From NCBI GenBank assembly GCA_029977825.1, contig JAPOKD010000006.1:1-33214 (forward strand): a DNA stretch of 33,214 bases. The letters are read 5' to 3'. The number at the start of each line of letters is the position of its first letter. Position 1 is the stretch's first letter. Positions 20,238-30,806 of this stretch are shown here, one piece after another. Under the pieces are notes generated by a model, which was not told the DNA's origin, did no database searches, and saw only the letters and a program-made list of their open reading frames with translations. The DNA is from Planctomycetota bacterium. GTDB taxonomy: Bacteria; Planctomycetota; Planctomycetia; Pirellulales; Pirellulaceae. The translations under genes and the position numbers were made by a program.

Positions 20238-20966
20238 TCAGAGAAGTTCTTCGAAAGACCGCAGCGTTACCTCGGTACTGACCCTGGCTGAGTTGGCCCC
20301 CAGAGCTACAGCACCTACATACCCCGACCTTGGTTCAAACGACAGAAAGCTCCAGAGAGTCTTCGACTTGAGTGTCGGATTGAGAAACCGAATCTCAGGT
20401 TTGGTGGAGTCGAGTTTTTCAAATGCAAAATCAGCCAGGGGTGTTTGTAGACCGGTTCCGATCGCCTTGATGAAAGCTTCCTTGAGTGTCCAGATTTTCA
20501 AAAAAGTGTTCCGCCGATCGGTTTCAGAGACACACTTTTCAAGATGATCGATTTCTGGCTGGGAGAAGTAACGCTTGGCGAGTGCAGGATCTGTCCGACG
20601 ATCCAGCTTTTCAACATCAACACCAAGAAGATCATCCGTTTGGCTATCGATCCCACACATTACCAACCCGTCGGTATGTGCAATATTGAATGCACGGCGT
20701 GCCTCAGCCGGTTGGGTGACATAAGGTTTGCCGTTTTTTTCGATTGCGAAGACAATCAGGCAAGGATCAATTTGTTCGCGTCCCAAAAGTCGCCGCGCCA
20801 TTCCTCGACCGACGATGTGCTGATTACGGCTAGTAGCAATCCGGAATCGATCCGCTCGACGCCGTTCATCCTGACTGAGCCAGTTTTCACAGCATCGTTC
20901 CAACATTCCAGGCTCGGAAGATGAACTACCTGCGTGCCAAACTTGGATACCGTGAGGATCTTCCAT
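20238..20966 (-). CDS. 4'-phosphopantetheinyl transferase superfamily protein (Sfp/AcpT-like)
   Basis: FNIAHTDGLVMCGI, LLGVDVEKLDRR, FLKIWTLKEAFIKAIGTGLQTPL: canonical P2/P3 motifs. Confidence 0.93.
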   Translation of the reverse strand: MEDPHGIQVWHAGSSSSEPGMLERCCENWLSQDERRRADRFRIATSRNQHIVGRGMARRLLGREQIDPCLIVFAIEKNGKPYVTQPAEARRAFNIAHTDGLVMCGIDSQTDDLLGVDVEKLDRRTDPALAKRYFSQPEIDHLEKCVSETDRRNTFLKIWTLKEAFIKAIGTGLQTPLADFAFEKLDSTKPEIRFLNPTLKSKTLWSFLSFEPRSGYVGAVALGANSARVSTEVTLRSFEELL

Positions 20967-21075
20967 GGTGACGAAATCTAGAGTTCAAAAGGGACGAGTC
21001 ATAGTTTTGATCAACGACAGACTCTACGGGCTATTGGATTCTGTGTATCAATCGAAACAGATTCAAGCGAACAAC

Positions 21076-21120
21076 GCTGGCAACCTAGTACCTGGCAACC
21101 TAATAGCTGGCAACCTAATA
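21076..21120. repeat. Three tandem 15-bp units (G/C)CTGGCAACCTA(G/A)TA
   Basis: GCTGGCAACCTAGTA, CCTGGCAACCTAATA, GCTGGCAACCTAATA read directly from the sequence. Confidence 0.93.
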
Positions 21121-21278
21121 GTCGGGACAAACCCGAGTAACGTCAGAGCCAACATAGTACGAACAAAAGCAAACTGCTTCCTGCCATGATAGCTCGCGGT
21201 TCGATACTTCGGGATAGCCAGTAATGTGCAAAAGGTGCTGGCAAACAGCACCATCAGTCGCCAACGAAGGTAGATGTC

Positions 21279-21779
21279 ATGTCTCCGAACCTGATTGCTG
21301 AGACCTCAGAGGGGTCCACCATGCAAGCCGCCCAGTTTCTGATGGTGGGCGGATTCGTGATGTTGGCATGGGTCCTGGCACGGCGGAAAATCCGAGCTGG
21401 AAAGAAGGTCCACCGCGAAACGAAACGTGCCAACCATGAAATCAAGTTGATGCGGGAGCACAAGGAACCCTCAATTCCGCTGAGCGGAGCCCCTCCTGAA
21501 ACACAACGCTGGCAGGCTGCGATGTTTGATCTGCAGCGTGAACTCAAAGCCGAACTGGATACAAGGATTATCGTGGTTCAAACCCTGCTCAATCAGGTCG
21601 ATGAAAAGATCAACCATTTGAACAAGTTGCAGTCAGAATTAGAACCCGCGCAGGCAACTGAACATTTCATGAAAAGCAAGATTCAAAATCTACTGCAACG
21701 TGGTTTGAATGCCAGAGAAATCGCCATAAGAATGAGTTTGCCTCTGGATCAGGTGGAACTCACGATCGCCAAACTGTGA
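21279..21779 (+). CDS. Membrane-anchored coiled-coil protein with C-terminal HTH-like tail (hypothetical)
   Basis: N-terminal TM QFLMVGGFVMLAWVLA, charged/helical middle, C-terminal LLQRGLNAREIAIRMSLPLDQVELTIAKL resembling the DUF2802/DUF6115-type tail. Confidence 0.72.
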   Translation: MSPNLIAETSEGSTMQAAQFLMVGGFVMLAWVLARRKIRAGKKVHRETKRANHEIKLMREHKEPSIPLSGAPPETQRWQAAMFDLQRELKAELDTRIIVVQTLLNQVDEKINHLNKLQSELEPAQATEHFMKSKIQNLLQRGLNAREIAIRMSLPLDQVELTIAKL

Positions 21780-21874
21780 GCGATTCTGGCAATCACTCGC
21801 AAGTCCACGTCAGCCGATGGTGGCATGAGCAGCCAGATCTTTTAAGAGTCGAGAGTTTGAATCCCTAGTGGATT

Positions 21875-23509
21875 CTATTGCGATCTTGCCTTGATCCACT
21901 GCCTCGTTTCGGCAGCCAAGAAGAACGAACCACAGACAACGAGAATGCCACCCGGCGAAACCAGGGCTAACGCCTGTTCGCAAGCGACGATGGGATCCGC
22001 GATCACCTCAGTAGTCCCCGACCAACCTGAGGGTAACACCGGGACAAGTTCGCGTGGTTCGACAAATCGTGGGTTGCCGTGGAAACGGGTCAGCACAATA
22101 TCATTGCTGACAGCAGTCAGTTGCCCCAGCATCACTTCTGCTGACTTATCAACACTGGTCCCGAAAACAACGGCGATTTTGCGATTGGCACGACGATTTC
22201 GCAGACAGTCGCACAGCGCAGCGACTGAATCTTCATTGTGGGCAACATCAACGACTGCCATGACACCATTCGCCAGCGAAAAAGGCTCTATGCGGCCAGG
22301 GCAGGTCAAACCCGCCAATCCCTCATCAACTGCAGCATCTGTAACTGGGATTCCCTGCCTCCCCAAGGCTTCTACGGTTGCAATCGCGATCGCAGCATTA
22401 CGACATTGATGAGTCCCCTCAAGCGGCACAAAGGTTTCGGTTCGTTTTGCTGGAGCACCCGGTCCTGTGTAGACCAGACGTGAGCCCCAGAAGGAGTCTT
22501 CCGAATCCTGAAACTGAAAATCACGCCCCAGCTGCCAAAGAGTGCAGCGATGTTCGTCAGCAGTCGACTCAATCACCTTTTGTGCCGCTGCGTCCACCAC
22601 CCCACTCACCACCGGTACACCATTTTTTATGATCCCGGCTTTCTCAGCAGCAATCTGAGCCAAGTCATTTCCCAGCACGTGTTGATGGTCGAGCCCAATG
22701 GAAGTCACCACCGAGATGCTCGGGGCACAGACATTGGTACTGTCCAACCTGCCACCTAAGCCAACTTCCAGAACGATGGCTTGGCAAGCTGAACGTTCGA
22801 AATGCAACAGGGCCAAAGCTGTTGTGAGCTCGAAAAAGGAGGGGCCATCGGTTGGTGAGGATGAATCACTGGCTGAAGAATGTAGCACTACCTGCCTGAG
22901 ATCCTGCACAAGGCTGGAGAGCGTTTCCGGTGGGCAGGCCTCACCATCCACTCGAAACCGCTCTTCCAATCGATGCAAATGGGGAGAAGTATAGAGTCCA
23001 GTCCGAAGGCCGCTGGCAGTCAGCATGGCAGCAACCATGGCTGCTACAGAGCCTTTTCCTTTCGTACCCGCAATATGAATCAACGGGACTGGTGGTGTCG
23101 AAGACGAAGAGGAATACAGATAACGTCCCAAACCCAGTTGTTGCAGAAGTTCAGACATTCTCTGAAGCCGAAATCGATATCGATTCGCGTTCGAGACAGT
23201 CATTTTCTCGTAGTTGATCCGCTCATAGAGGAAGGTCAGAGCCTTCTCATAGGCGTCGTCCGGCGTTGTTTGCCGAGGGGATGTCGAATCGTTCAACGGA
23301 GCGGGCAATCCGGAAAAAGCACAGAACGGGGAAAAGCCGAAAGACTGGCCTTCGCAAATTGATTGATGATTCAGCTCTGATTTGCAAGCCCCATTCGCGA
23401 AAAGAAGAGGTTTCCCGTGCCAGAAAGGCCCAGCCAACCTGCCAAAAATCAAGCGATACAACTGTCCTGACAGGTGAGATTGCCTCTGTTTATCTGAAGA
23501 AACAACCAT
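21875..23509 (-). CDS. folC: Bifunctional folylpolyglutamate synthase/dihydrofolate synthase; true start probably internal (TTG around 23296)
   Basis: AYEKALTFLYERINYEKM, IHIAGTKGKGSVAAMVAAML, LYTSPHLHRLEERFRVDG, VLEVGLGGRLDSTNV, SIGLDHQHVLGNDLAQIAAEKAGIIKNGVPVV. Confidence 0.93.
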   Translation of the reverse strand: MVVSSDKQRQSHLSGQLYRLIFGRLAGPFWHGKPLLFANGACKSELNHQSICEGQSFGFSPFCAFSGLPAPLNDSTSPRQTTPDDAYEKALTFLYERINYEKMTVSNANRYRFRLQRMSELLQQLGLGRYLYSSSSSTPPVPLIHIAGTKGKGSVAAMVAAMLTASGLRTGLYTSPHLHRLEERFRVDGEACPPETLSSLVQDLRQVVLHSSASDSSSPTDGPSFFELTTALALLHFERSACQAIVLEVGLGGRLDSTNVCAPSISVVTSIGLDHQHVLGNDLAQIAAEKAGIIKNGVPVVSGVVDAAAQKVIESTADEHRCTLWQLGRDFQFQDSEDSFWGSRLVYTGPGAPAKRTETFVPLEGTHQCRNAAIAIATVEALGRQGIPVTDAAVDEGLAGLTCPGRIEPFSLANGVMAVVDVAHNEDSVAALCDCLRNRRANRKIAVVFGTSVDKSAEVMLGQLTAVSNDIVLTRFHGNPRFVEPRELVPVLPSGWSGTTEVIADPIVACEQALALVSPGGILVVCGSFFLAAETRQWIKARSQ

Positions 23510-23757
23510 TTCCGGCCCGTCAACGTAGCATCAGGGTGGAAAGACGGGCACATCTGGGGTCAGATCAGGTCCTGCTCAAGGCATCCGCTACAAAAGATAC
23601 GAACACTTCGCCCAGTCGTGGCGTAGCGTACCAATCTCCGGTGATAGGGTCTGCGAGCGTTGAGCACGACAATTCGTAACACTTTGGCATCGGAAGCCTT
23701 GTCGCATTCCGGTGTCTGGTCGGTCCATTTGCCTGAAATGGCTGATTCTCCCCATGT

Positions 23758-24813
23758 ATGCCCAATTTTGCCCTCTCCATACGGAAGTCTTTAACCGTGG
23801 ATACTGATTCAACTGTGGTCGCCGAATCGGAGACCGCCAACGCAGCACAAGCTGGCAACGGCGATTCCGATTCGGGAGTTGTCATTGAAACCCGCAACCT
23901 GAGCAAGATTTATCGGGATTTCTGGGGTCGAAAGAAAGTCAACGCACTGAAGTCATTGGACATCGAAGTCCGGAAAGGTGAGGTGTTTGGATTGTTGGGG
24001 CCAAACGGCAGCGGCAAATCAACCACCATCAAGTTGATCCTGGGCTTGCTTTTTCCGAGCAGCGGCCGCGTGCTGGTTTTTGACAAGGACGCCAGCGAGA
24101 CCAGCAAGAACGAGAGGATTGGCTACCTGCCGGAAGAATCGTACCTGTACAAATTCCTGACTGCGGAAGAGACGCTTGATTTTTATGGTCGCCTGTTTGA
24201 CATGTCAGGTGCGGCAAGAAAGCAGCGTGTGAGCGAGCTGATCGAACTGGTAGGGCTTCAGGGTGCGAAGCATCGCCAACTTCGTGAATACAGTAAAGGA
24301 ATGACTCGTCGTGTTGGTTTGGCTCAGGCGTTGATCAACGATCCTGATCTCGTGCTTCTGGACGAGCCAACCACGGGCCTTGACCCGATCGGTTCGCGGG
24401 AAATGAAGGATCTGATTCTTTCACTCAAAAAACAGGGCAAGACTGTTCTGCTTTGCAGCCATCAACTTGCTGACGTTCAGGACGTCTGTGACCGAGTGGC
24501 AATTCTTGATCAGGGAGAATTAAAAGAACTGGGTCGCGTTGCAGATCTGCTGAAGGTTCAGGATGTCACTGAGATACACACCCAACGGCTGAGGCCTGAG
24601 GTGGAAGCTGAGATCAAGGCCATTATCGAACGCGAGGGCGGTACTTGTACGATCGATAATCCAACAGCGACGATGGAAGACTTGTTCTTGAATATCGTGC
24701 GTGAGAGTGAAGCTCGCCCCGGTGCAAGACGTGTTTCCGGGACAGGCACGCCACAGGAAGCAGCAAAAGAAGACCAAAAGACTGAAGAAAGTCAGGGAGA
24801 AGCTGGTCAATGA
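23758..24813 (+). CDS. ABC transporter ATP-binding protein; start may be GTG at 23797
   Basis: Walker [21 protein letters not shown], signature [37 protein letters not shown]-loop [11 protein letters not shown]. Confidence 0.95.
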   Translation: MPNFALSIRKSLTVDTDSTVVAESETANAAQAGNGDSDSGVVIETRNLSKIYRDFWGRKKVNALKSLDIEVRKGEVFGLLGPNGSGKSTTIKLILGLLFPSSGRVLVFDKDASETSKNERIGYLPEESYLYKFLTAEETLDFYGRLFDMSGAARKQRVSELIELVGLQGAKHRQLREYSKGMTRRVGLAQALINDPDLVLLDEPTTGLDPIGSREMKDLILSLKKQGKTVLLCSHQLADVQDVCDRVAILDQGELKELGRVADLLKVQDVTEIHTQRLRPEVEAEIKAIIEREGGTCTIDNPTATMEDLFLNIVRESEARPGARRVSGTGTPQEAAKEDQKTEESQGEAGQ

Positions 24814-26729
24814 TTCTGCAACCTGAAGATTTCTGGTCATTCTATGAATGGCTCATGCGTCCTGAATCATTTCTGGAGAGCGCGTTCCTGCAGGGAATTG
24901 TGCTGTTCGTTCTGGCCATCGTGATCGGCTTGATGGTTGGATACATCATCTCGGCGAATCGATATGGTCCGGGAGAGGGTTTTTATGCCGTCGCACGTGC
25001 AGTCCGCGATCTGATACGTTTCGACCTTCCAGGAACCTCCGCACACCGCGTATTCGCACTTGCGAAACTCGCATTCAAGGAGGCAATCCGTCGGCGTGTC
25101 CTGTTTGTCGTGTTCTTGTTCGTTGGATTGCTGTTGCTGGCAGGATGGTACCTGAACCCTGAAAGCAGTGACCCTGCGAGACTGTACATCAGCTTTGTCC
25201 TAACAGCGACCAACTATCTGATTTTGGCATTAGCCTTATTCATCAGCGCTTTTTCGCTACCCAACGATATCAAAAGTCGAACGATCTACACGATCGTCAC
25301 AAAGCCGGTCAGAGCGACAGAGATCGTGCTCGGTCGGATGCTAGGCTTCATGGCAGTGGGAACTGTGATGCTGGTCCCCATGGGAATGTTCAGCTATCTG
25401 TTTGTCAGTCGCGGCCTTAATCATCAGCACTCCGAAGTGGTTGATGTCGTCGAAGAGGCAGATGGCACCCTTGTGGGTGAAACAGACTTTGTCCAGGATC
25501 ACAAACACAGTTTCACTCTCTACAGCGACATCGATGCCGAAGGCAATGCACTGGGGACCTACTCCGGGCTCACTGACGTGGTACGCGGGCACCGTCATAT
25601 TGTCAGACGCGACGCCGATGGGAATTTTGAGATCCTGTCTCCTGAGCCTCTTCGGGCCAGGATTCCTTCCTACGGTGAAATTCAATTCTACGATCGCGGG
25701 GGCAACAACAAAGACGCTGGTGTCGACATTGGTGCAGAGCGACTGGACGCTGGCGGGTATGGCAGCGCAGGTATCTCCCGCGTGATTGGATTGTCGCGAG
25801 GAAGCAGGAAAATACAGCACGGCTACGTCGAAGGCGGAACTCTTGGGAAAGCTGAATTTACGTTCCAAAACGTAACACCTGAGCGTTATCCCAACGGCCT
25901 GCAACTTGACTTGTCACTCCGTGCTTACCGTTCCTACAAAGGTGACATTGAATCTGGAATTCGTGGTTCCGTAACCATGAAGCATCCGACAAAAGATATC
26001 GAGAGCAACCCCAAGACGTTCGTGATCAACGAATATGAGGTTGACGAACTCAACCTGGAAACCGACGTCCAAGGGACCGATAACAACAAAACACGTGACC
26101 TGAACGTCTTTGAAGATCTGGTAGACGAGAATGGCCAACTTCTGGTCATCATTAAATGCCTGGATCGCAGCCAGTACCTTGGAGTAACCCAGAGTGGAGT
26201 TTATCTCCGTGCCGGCGACAATCCATTCTGGTGGAACCTGACAAAAGCCTACGTATCCATTTGGCTGCAGATGGCAATGGTCATTGCGTTTGGCGTGATG
26301 TTCAGTACGTTTCTGAGCGGCCCGGTTGCCATGGTAGCGACCTTCGCATGCGTCTTGCTGGGCTTTTCTGCTGAACAGGTCTATGACACACGGCACTTCA
26401 TTGACAGTGGCATCGAACGAGGTGGTGGACCGATCGAATCAATGGTTCGCCTGCTCCGGCAAGATGCCATGACAACGCAGTTGGATGTTGACACAACTGC
26501 CGCAAAGGTAATCAAGACTACCGACGCCGGCATTGTTTATTCCCTCGATGCAATTGCAACGGCTCTACCCAACCTGCCCAAGATGGTGGGGACGGCGGAG
26601 TACGCAGCCAGTGGTTTCGACATCTTCGGAGCCCTCCTGTTACGGCACGCAGCGGCGACCTTGGGTTACTGTCTCTTGGCGTTCATTATCAGTTACTTCT
26701 TCCTGAAATCGCGTGAGATCGCGGCATGA
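24810..26729 (+). CDS. ABC-2 type transporter permease with large extracytoplasmic domain
   Basis: Multiple TM segments, including [63 protein letters not shown] overlap with the upstream ATPase gene. Confidence 0.85.
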   Translation: MILQPEDFWSFYEWLMRPESFLESAFLQGIVLFVLAIVIGLMVGYIISANRYGPGEGFYAVARAVRDLIRFDLPGTSAHRVFALAKLAFKEAIRRRVLFVVFLFVGLLLLAGWYLNPESSDPARLYISFVLTATNYLILALALFISAFSLPNDIKSRTIYTIVTKPVRATEIVLGRMLGFMAVGTVMLVPMGMFSYLFVSRGLNHQHSEVVDVVEEADGTLVGETDFVQDHKHSFTLYSDIDAEGNALGTYSGLTDVVRGHRHIVRRDADGNFEILSPEPLRARIPSYGEIQFYDRGGNNKDAGVDIGAERLDAGGYGSAGISRVIGLSRGSRKIQHGYVEGGTLGKAEFTFQNVTPERYPNGLQLDLSLRAYRSYKGDIESGIRGSVTMKHPTKDIESNPKTFVINEYEVDELNLETDVQGTDNNKTRDLNVFEDLVDENGQLLVIIKCLDRSQYLGVTQSGVYLRAGDNPFWWNLTKAYVSIWLQMAMVIAFGVMFSTFLSGPVAMVATFACVLLGFSAEQVYDTRHFIDSGIERGGGPIESMVRLLRQDAMTTQLDVDTTAAKVIKTTDAGIVYSLDAIATALPNLPKMVGTAEYAASGFDIFGALLLRHAAATLGYCLLAFIISYFFLKSREIAA

Positions 26730-28603
26730 ATCGTACAAAAAGCCTTTGGCGAAAACTTACCTATCTGGCAATTCTGCTAGCCATGTTGATTCCTCTGTTC
26801 CTTCTGGGACAGCCATCAGGTGGCAAGGGTGATCCAGGTGGCCAACTTTCCGTGATGAGACACGAGTACAACATCGCAGAAAGTGATCTCGGTGAAATCA
26901 GTCCCGCCAGTGAAACCATGAAACTCGCATCCCTCGGGATGCGTGGTGTTGCGGCAACGCTTCTCTGGAACAAGGCACACACCTACAAAGTGATGCACGA
27001 GTGGGATCGTTTGAAGGCAACTCTGAATAACATTGCCCTGCTGCAACCTCACTTTGACAAAGTATGGGAGCATCAGGCTCACAATCTTGCGTACAACGTT
27101 TCCACGGAGTTTGACGATTACCGACAACGGTACGAAATGGTGCGGGAAGGAACAGAATTCCTGACTCGTGGTGTGCGGCAAAATACAAATGCCCCGAGGC
27201 TGGTGTGGTACACCGGGTGGTTTTACGGGCAGAAACTGGGCATGTCTGACGAGAAGGTTCAATTCCGCCGCTTGTTTTCAGACGACGAAGTTCTGCATGA
27301 GGCTCTTTTGGCAGAAGACATCGCTGTCGACAGTCCCGAGGCTAGAGGACCACTGGGAAAACCGGACAACTGGCTCGTTGGTCGGCTTTGGCTGAATCAC
27401 GGTTATGAGATTGTTGATAGTGGGGTCAAAATCCGACGGCAAACACCACTCAACTTTTATGAGACTGGCCCCAAGTGGCGTATCAAGCACGCGGAATCGA
27501 TTGAATCCGAAGGAATCCTTGACGAGCGAGCCCAGAACGCATGGCAAATGGCGGATGATGATTGGCTGGGATTCGGAAACAGAAGCATTCCGACGACATC
27601 GCCATTTACGATCAAACTGAATCATCTGGAAGATCTGGAAAATCAGAGAGACGAAAAGATCGAAGAGTTCCGACAACTCAACAAAGAGGCTTTTGCTGCT
27701 GCCAGACAGGCCAGAATTGACTCTCTGCCCGACGCGATCCGTGAGTACTGGCAAAAACCGGAATCGGAATTGACGCCCGAACAGCGTCAGCTGATGCCTT
27801 CCATTATCAAAGGGCTGGTGCCTGATCTGGCTACTCTGGCAAAAACCTCAGATGAGTCAGTTCGATTGGAATCAGTCAGCATCGCCGGACAGGTGAAGGA
27901 TTTGAACGCTCGGATTCAAAAAACCATCGGGTACCGGAACCAGATCAACTACGCTTACTGGAAAACACTCGCACAAGCGGAACAGGAAGAAAGAACAGTA
28001 ACCGCCAGAAGATTGATTTACGAAGCCGAGCAAGCAAACAAAAATGCTGAACTCGATAAAGCGATTGAACTTTACGAACAAGCATTTGTGGTCTGGGCTG
28101 AGATCTTCGACGACTACCCGTTGCTGACCATTGATGACACCGCAGAGGACCTGTTCACTTCTGTAAGACGCTACATGGTCGCCATTGACTCGCAGGAGAT
28201 CCCTGAGGATTTCCCTCTTGCCACCTTTGTCAACATGATGGGTGAGTTTGGTCAAGTTGATGCTCGGATGTACGAGACCGTGCGACAAGAGAGCAAAATT
28301 GCTGCTGAGAAGCGGCGTCTTGAACTCGAAGAAGAGGAGAAGAAGCGGCAGGATGAGGCTGACAAAATCGATGCAGCAGAAGACGCCAGCAAGCCGGACC
28401 AGAGTGCATCAGAAAAGAGCGACTCAGAAAACTCCGAAAAGACCCCCAAGCTTGGCGACGGAGCCACCGATGGCGATAAGGCAGCAGCATCGGGAAAGGC
28501 CGAACCCGAGGGCGAAGCGGCCAACAACGATACAGGTGGCGACGATGATCAGCCTGCAGCACAGGAAGGGACCAAGCCAGCGGACGCTTCAGAGCAAGAG
28601 TAA
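26726..28603 (+). CDS. Membrane-anchored hypothetical protein, TPR-like helical region and acidic low-complexity C-terminus
   Basis: N-terminal TM LAILLAMLIPLFLLG; helical body; tail EEEEKKRQDEADKIDAAEDASKPDQSASEKSDSENS...; ATGA overlap with the permease gene. Confidence 0.8.
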   Translation: MNRTKSLWRKLTYLAILLAMLIPLFLLGQPSGGKGDPGGQLSVMRHEYNIAESDLGEISPASETMKLASLGMRGVAATLLWNKAHTYKVMHEWDRLKATLNNIALLQPHFDKVWEHQAHNLAYNVSTEFDDYRQRYEMVREGTEFLTRGVRQNTNAPRLVWYTGWFYGQKLGMSDEKVQFRRLFSDDEVLHEALLAEDIAVDSPEARGPLGKPDNWLVGRLWLNHGYEIVDSGVKIRRQTPLNFYETGPKWRIKHAESIESEGILDERAQNAWQMADDDWLGFGNRSIPTTSPFTIKLNHLEDLENQRDEKIEEFRQLNKEAFAAARQARIDSLPDAIREYWQKPESELTPEQRQLMPSIIKGLVPDLATLAKTSDESVRLESVSIAGQVKDLNARIQKTIGYRNQINYAYWKTLAQAEQEERTVTARRLIYEAEQANKNAELDKAIELYEQAFVVWAEIFDDYPLLTIDDTAEDLFTSVRRYMVAIDSQEIPEDFPLATFVNMMGEFGQVDARMYETVRQESKIAAEKRRLELEEEEKKRQDEADKIDAAEDASKPDQSASEKSDSENSEKTPKLGDGATDGDKAAASGKAEPEGEAANNDTGGDDDQPAAQEGTKPADASEQE

Positions 28604-28650
28604 ATCGCGTTACCGGCAAAACTCAATGGGCCAGTCTCATTGGCAATGAA

Positions 28651-28688
28651 AAAACGCGGCTCACCGTGACAGGTGGGCCGCGTTTTTT
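28651..28688. terminator. Bidirectional Rho-independent terminator between convergent genes
   Basis: AAAACGCGGCTCACC (28651-28665) / GGTGGGCCGCGTTTT (28672-28686) with A- and T-runs on the two sides. Confidence 0.9.
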
Positions 28689-28716
28689 TGTATCTGATTC
28701 GACGCCTGTTCTGGCA

Positions 28717-29427
28717 CTACTGAATGCCAAGCAATTCCACTTCGAATACGAGCACTTCATTTGGCCCGATTGCTGGCTGGCTGCCACGCTCACCATAGGC
28801 GAGTTCTGACGGAATGTAGAGCATCCACTTGTCGCCAACCTTCATCTTCTGCAAAGCCATTTGCCAACCTTTAATGACCTGGTTTGCCTGAAAGCTCGCT
28901 GGTTGTCCTCGTTGAACCGAACTATCGAAGACACTTCCATCGATCAATTTTCCGGTGTAGTGCACTTTGACTGTATCATCAGGCTTTGGAGAAGGACCAC
29001 TTCCGGCTTTCAATACTTTGTACTGAACGCCACCGTCCAGAGTTTTTACTCCTTCTTGTTTGGCATTATCAGCAAGGAACTTGACACCCTTCGCCTTCTG
29101 GGCAGCTGACATCTCGGCTTGCCGCTTGGTAAGCAATGCCTGAATTTTTCCTTGAGTGGCCTGTAGCTGCTCAGATGTCAAAGTGGGCTCTTTCAGTGCA
29201 ACACCTTCCTGAAAACCCTTCAAAAAGGCCTCCAGCTTCATGTCCTCTGCCTTGAAGCCGCTTTGCCCCATGTTCTGACCAACAGAGAAGCCAAGGAAGT
29301 AACCTATCAGCTCGTTGTCGGACATACCGGGATTGGCGGCGGGCGGGGGTTCTTGTGCCATAACAGACTGGACAATTGCAACTTGGCAAATTGTCATTGC
29401 TCCTGCGATCAGGAATGATTTGAACAT
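28717..29427 (-). CDS. Exported FKBP-type peptidyl-prolyl cis-trans isomerase (Mip/FkpA-like)
   Basis: Signal peptide; N-terminal dimerisation-like helical region; VKVHYTGKLIDGSVFDSSVQRGQPASFQANQVIKGWQMALQKMKVGDKWMLYIPSELAYGERG. Confidence 0.95.
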   Translation of the reverse strand: MFKSFLIAGAMTICQVAIVQSVMAQEPPPAANPGMSDNELIGYFLGFSVGQNMGQSGFKAEDMKLEAFLKGFQEGVALKEPTLTSEQLQATQGKIQALLTKRQAEMSAAQKAKGVKFLADNAKQEGVKTLDGGVQYKVLKAGSGPSPKPDDTVKVHYTGKLIDGSVFDSSVQRGQPASFQANQVIKGWQMALQKMKVGDKWMLYIPSELAYGERGSQPAIGPNEVLVFEVELLGIQ

Positions 29428-29660
29428 CTTGGTTTCCTAGGGAACGCTCGGTCACCGTGTCCACGATGCCCGATCCGGGGAGAGGATAGCGGCGCGATCA
29501 TGGCCGCAACATCAAAATGGCACTTCCGAGGCCATCAACCTTACAGCAGGATAACAACGTGGCTAGAACCGCACATAGCCCCCAAACAGTGGTTTCAATC
29601 TCAAATGAGCTATTCACAGGGTTTGAGGCCGTCGGATTGGGGAAACCTTGCCGCCGGGCG

Positions 29661-30686
29661 TCAGCGGCCCAGAAAGGAAGCAAAGACGATCACGGCGAGC
29701 ACAACAGCTACCAGAACAACCAATCGCCCCCAACTGACCTCGTCCGAATGAGAGACTGACGCTTCGCGTATTTCTTGCCGCAACAGCTCTTTCCCGCGAG
29801 CGGTGACGTCCTCTGCACCAATATCCTCGTCTGTCTGCGGTGCCGGATTTTTCAGATCAGCATCCACTTTTTCATCCAACTGCAACATCAAAGCCTGAAC
29901 CTGCCGAGCATTGAATGGCCGATCTTCAGGATTTTTTTCGAGCAACCGACTCACAAGGGTATCGAGTTCGAGCGGGCAAGAACCGGAAAAATCACGAACA
30001 TGAGGAGCATCAGTACGCAGGTGCTGCTCAAAAAGCTGGGCAAAATTATCACCCTGAAACGGTGTGCGGCCAACCAGCATTTCAAATAGACAGCAACCAA
30101 GTGAGTACAAATCAGCTTTTCCTGAAACAGCCTTATCCCCGGTAATTTGCTCAGGTGCCATGTAGGCGTGTGTTCCAACGGTCATCCCATTGGTTGTGAT
30201 ATCACTTCGATCGAGATCACGCGCAATTCCAAAGTCACCAAGCTTGATTTCACCCGACTTGGTCAAGAACAAGTTGCTAGGCTTGAGATCACGATGAATG
30301 ACTCCATTGTTATGGGCATACTGCAGTGCCGAGCAGATTTGACGAGTCACCTCGACGACGATCGGCCAATCGAAGACACCTTTGATCTGCAGCAATCCTT
30401 TGACAGTACCACCATCCACGAGTTCCATGACATAGAACAGCGTTCCATCATCCTCACCACCACCGTAGTAGCGGACGATGTGCGGGTGATTCAAACGCTC
30501 CAGAATCGCCATTTCACGGCGGAAGCGAGCACGGATCAACTGATCCTGAGAAACTCCGGGGTGCAGCTTCTTGACGGCGAAGTGTTCCCCCGATGACTTC
30601 TCGGTGGCCCGATGGATAGTGCCGACAGTTCCGACACCAAGCACATCACCCACTTCAAATTCAGAAATCTGTCGGAACGTCTGCAT
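29661..30686 (-). CDS. Serine/threonine protein kinase, C-terminally membrane anchored
   Basis: LGVGTVGTIHRA, FAVKKLHPG, VIHRDLKPSNLFL, LGDFGIARDL, YMAPEQ; C-terminal TM LVVLVAVVLAVIVFASFLGR. Confidence 0.95.
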   Translation of the reverse strand: MQTFRQISEFEVGDVLGVGTVGTIHRATEKSSGEHFAVKKLHPGVSQDQLIRARFRREMAILERLNHPHIVRYYGGGEDDGTLFYVMELVDGGTVKGLLQIKGVFDWPIVVEVTRQICSALQYAHNNGVIHRDLKPSNLFLTKSGEIKLGDFGIARDLDRSDITTNGMTVGTHAYMAPEQITGDKAVSGKADLYSLGCCLFEMLVGRTPFQGDNFAQLFEQHLRTDAPHVRDFSGSCPLELDTLVSRLLEKNPEDRPFNARQVQALMLQLDEKVDADLKNPAPQTDEDIGAEDVTARGKELLRQEIREASVSHSDEVSWGRLVVLVAVVLAVIVFASFLGR

Positions 30687-30806
30687 GACTGGCTAAATCT
30701 CCATCACCTGCACATGACGCCGCAATGGACCACACGCAAACAACTCTTCGCCAGATAAGACGGACGAAGGGCTCAGCAGAGCCCTCACCAGACTACAAAG
30801 GTCAGC

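Noticed and set aside
20965-21189. 74-aa ORF containing the GNLI repeats, as a gene
   Set aside because: No clear ribosome-binding site or homology; overlaps the PPTase start region. Only the DNA repeat is reported.
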